Source of the DNA: a virus
DNA length: 20,966 nucleotides
Reading direction: 5' to 3' (one strand)
IMG/VR virus record: IMGVR_UViG_3300045950_000158
Span: 1-20,966 of that record
Under the pieces are notes generated by a model, which saw only the letters and a list, made by a program, of their open reading frames with translations, was not told the DNA's origin and searched no databases. Shown here piece by piece: positions 19,985 to 20,966 of the stretch (within the stretch, counting starts at the first letter, position 1; every line of letters begins with the position of its first letter). The translations under genes and the position numbers were made by a program.

Positions 19985-20620
19985 TCAACGCCCCTCCACC
20001 CAATTCGCCACGATCAGCCCCGGCACCGCATCGCGTGCCCGTTCGGCATCCCGTGCCAGATTCAGCCGCTTGGGCAGCCTGACCTGCGGCACCAGCAGGA
20101 AGATCGGCACGGTGGTCAGCCCGCGCCCGGTCTTCGAGCGCGACACCACCGCTTGGCCCTTCGTGTTCAACCGGCCCTCCGCCACCAGCAGGCTCGGTCC
20201 GGTGCGACGATAGACGAAGCGCAGGCGCAGGCCGCGTCGCCGCTCCCATTCGCCGGGGGTGATCCTGCCGCCGCGCAGGCCGCGGCCGGCGGCTGGCGTC
20301 GGGATCGCCAGCCAGAAGCCGTCCCTAGAACGGATCAGCGGTCCGGTATCGTGGGCGCCGACAATGACCGGGGCCTTGGACCAGACGAGCGCCGCGGCGT
20401 TCAGGCTTTCGCCGGCCTTCGGGTAGGTCTGGCTCCGGATCGAGTTCGCGAGCCGTCGCCCGAGCCCGGCGCCTGTGATCTGGCCGCGCCAGGCGGTCTT
20501 CAGCCCGGTGCCGGCCTCGCGCATGGCGGCGGTGACCGCCTTCTCGCCGGCCTTCACCTCTGCCGCCATGGCGGCGACGAGATCGGGCGCGATGTCGAGC
20601 TTCAGCTTCATCGCGATCAT
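19985..20620 (-). CDS. DUF6441-like phage structural protein
   Basis: The protein has 211 residues, starting MIAMKLKLDIAPDLVAAMAA. It has an N-terminal helix with EVKAGEKAVTAAMREAGTGL, then RRLANSIRSQTYPKAGESLN, a beta segment with IVGAHDTGPLIRSRDGFWLA, and a basic C-terminal half. It resembles the DUF6441 family, conserved in alphaproteobacterial siphophages between the head-tail joining and tail terminator genes. Position suggests a neck or tail-completion role like gpZ/HK97 gp10; that function is inference. It is coupled to the upstream gene by ATGA. The methionine at residue 4 is an alternative start. Confidence 0.7.
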   Translation of the reverse strand: MIAMKLKLDIAPDLVAAMAAEVKAGEKAVTAAMREAGTGLKTAWRGQITGAGLGRRLANSIRSQTYPKAGESLNAAALVWSKAPVIVGAHDTGPLIRSRDGFWLAIPTPAAGRGLRGGRITPGEWERRRGLRLRFVYRRTGPSLLVAEGRLNTKGQAVVSRSKTGRGLTTVPIFLLVPQVRLPKRLNLARDAERARDAVPGLIVANWVEGR

Positions 20621-20928
20621 GCCGGGCGCAGATCGACGGTCCAGACCAGCCGCTCGCGGTCGCGGACGGGCTCGCCCTGGATAAGGAAAGCCTCGCCGTC
20701 GATCTCGATCCGGTCGCCGGGACGCGGGTTTGCGACCTCCGCGAGGCGCAGATCCAGCCGAGTGGTTTCCGACCAGATGCGCGCGTCGCCGAAGCCGGTG
20801 ACGTCGTCGGGTCGGCGCAGGATCGCGCGGACCAGCACCGGCGCGCCGCCCTCGGCGGTGTAGACGACGTCACGTGCGAGATGCGCATCGGCGAAGAGCG
20901 CGTCGAGGGCGGCGGCGAAGACGGTCAT
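20617..20928 (-). CDS. Head-tail joining protein (gpFII-like)
   Basis: The protein has 103 residues. A helical N-terminus (MTVFAAALDALFADAHLARD) is followed by a compact beta barrel with VLVRAILRRPDDV, PRPGDRIEIDGEAFLIQGEP and RLVWTVDLRPA. This pattern matches small head-tail attachment proteins of the lambda FII type found next to gpZ-like genes. It would bind the portal side and receive the finished tail. The start overlaps the previous gene's stop (TGATG), and the stop overlaps the next start (ATGA). Confidence 0.68.
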   Translation of the reverse strand: MTVFAAALDALFADAHLARDVVYTAEGGAPVLVRAILRRPDDVTGFGDARIWSETTRLDLRLAEVANPRPGDRIEIDGEAFLIQGEPVRDRERLVWTVDLRPA

Positions 20929-20966
20929 CAGGTCCGTCGTGCTGAGCGCAGCACCTGCGGGCGAGT
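20928..20966 (-). CDS. 3' end of an upstream phage gene (last 12 codons)
   Basis: On the minus strand the frame reads TRPQVLRSARRT and ends with TGA at 20930-20928, which overlaps the next ATG as TGATG. Such overlaps occur at several other junctions in this operon, so this is probably the end of a real head or neck gene. Twelve residues are too few to name it. Confidence 0.45.
   Translation of the reverse strand, partial: TRPQVLRSARRT

Noticed and set aside
1-20966. CRISPR array, tRNA or rRNA genes, insertion sequence
   Set aside because: No regularly spaced repeats, tRNA-like cloverleaf or transposase motifs were seen on either strand by reading. A covariance-model scan was not possible.

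Overview
The window is GC-rich (roughly 65-70%) and looks like an alphaproteobacterium of the Rhodobacteraceae. The reasons are codon use and a set of phage tail genes that closely follow the end of the gene transfer agent (GTA) cluster of that family: DUF2460, DUF2163, NlpC/P60 and a giant tail-tip protein, in that order. No phage integrase, capsid or terminase gene is inside the window, so only the tail and lysis half of a prophage is visible. The attachment sites cannot be fixed.

Layout. (1) Bases 1-2860 are host chromosome. They hold a truncated ferric-reductase-like heme b membrane protein and a secreted PepSY protein on the minus strand. Divergent from these is an OmpR-type response regulator with its histidine kinase. 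The 145-bp gap between the two units carries two back-to-back CTGAC-N6-CTGAA boxes that look like binding sites for the regulator. (2) From 2882 to the right edge almost everything is on the minus strand and is read right to left as a phage late operon. The order is: end of an upstream gene, head-tail joining protein, DUF6441 protein, tail terminator, tail tube, tail assembly chaperone with a frameshift extension, tape measure, DUF2460 distal tail protein, lysis cassette B, DUF2163 hub, NlpC/P60 peptidase, giant tail-tip protein, DUF2793/C1q-like fibre, DUF6127 membrane protein, and lysis cassette A. Most neighbours overlap by ATGA or TGATG, as expected for a translationally coupled operon.

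Three things interrupt the operon. A plus-strand AbrB/PIN toxin-antitoxin pair (15678-16276) sits between the chaperone and the tape measure. A plus-strand pair of lower-GC genes (18370-19982) sits between the tail terminator and the DUF6441 gene. It encodes a glycine-rich membrane protein and a protein with a PD-(D/E)XK-like E...D...QxK signature, and it is the best candidate in the window for an undescribed accessory system such as superinfection exclusion or anti-phage defence. A seven-gene lysis cassette B (10759-12573: holin, GH24 lysozyme, small membrane proteins, spanin pair) is wedged between the GTA g12-like and g13-like genes. This is in addition to lysis cassette A at the end of the operon (M15 peptidase with a C-terminal membrane anchor, plus a second spanin pair).

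The clearest sequence-level signal is a programmed -1 frameshift site in the chaperone gene. An in-frame A AAA AAC heptamer is followed after 8 nt by a 12-bp stem-loop, and slipping there opens a 111-codon extension that carries a CxxCxxxCxxC cluster.
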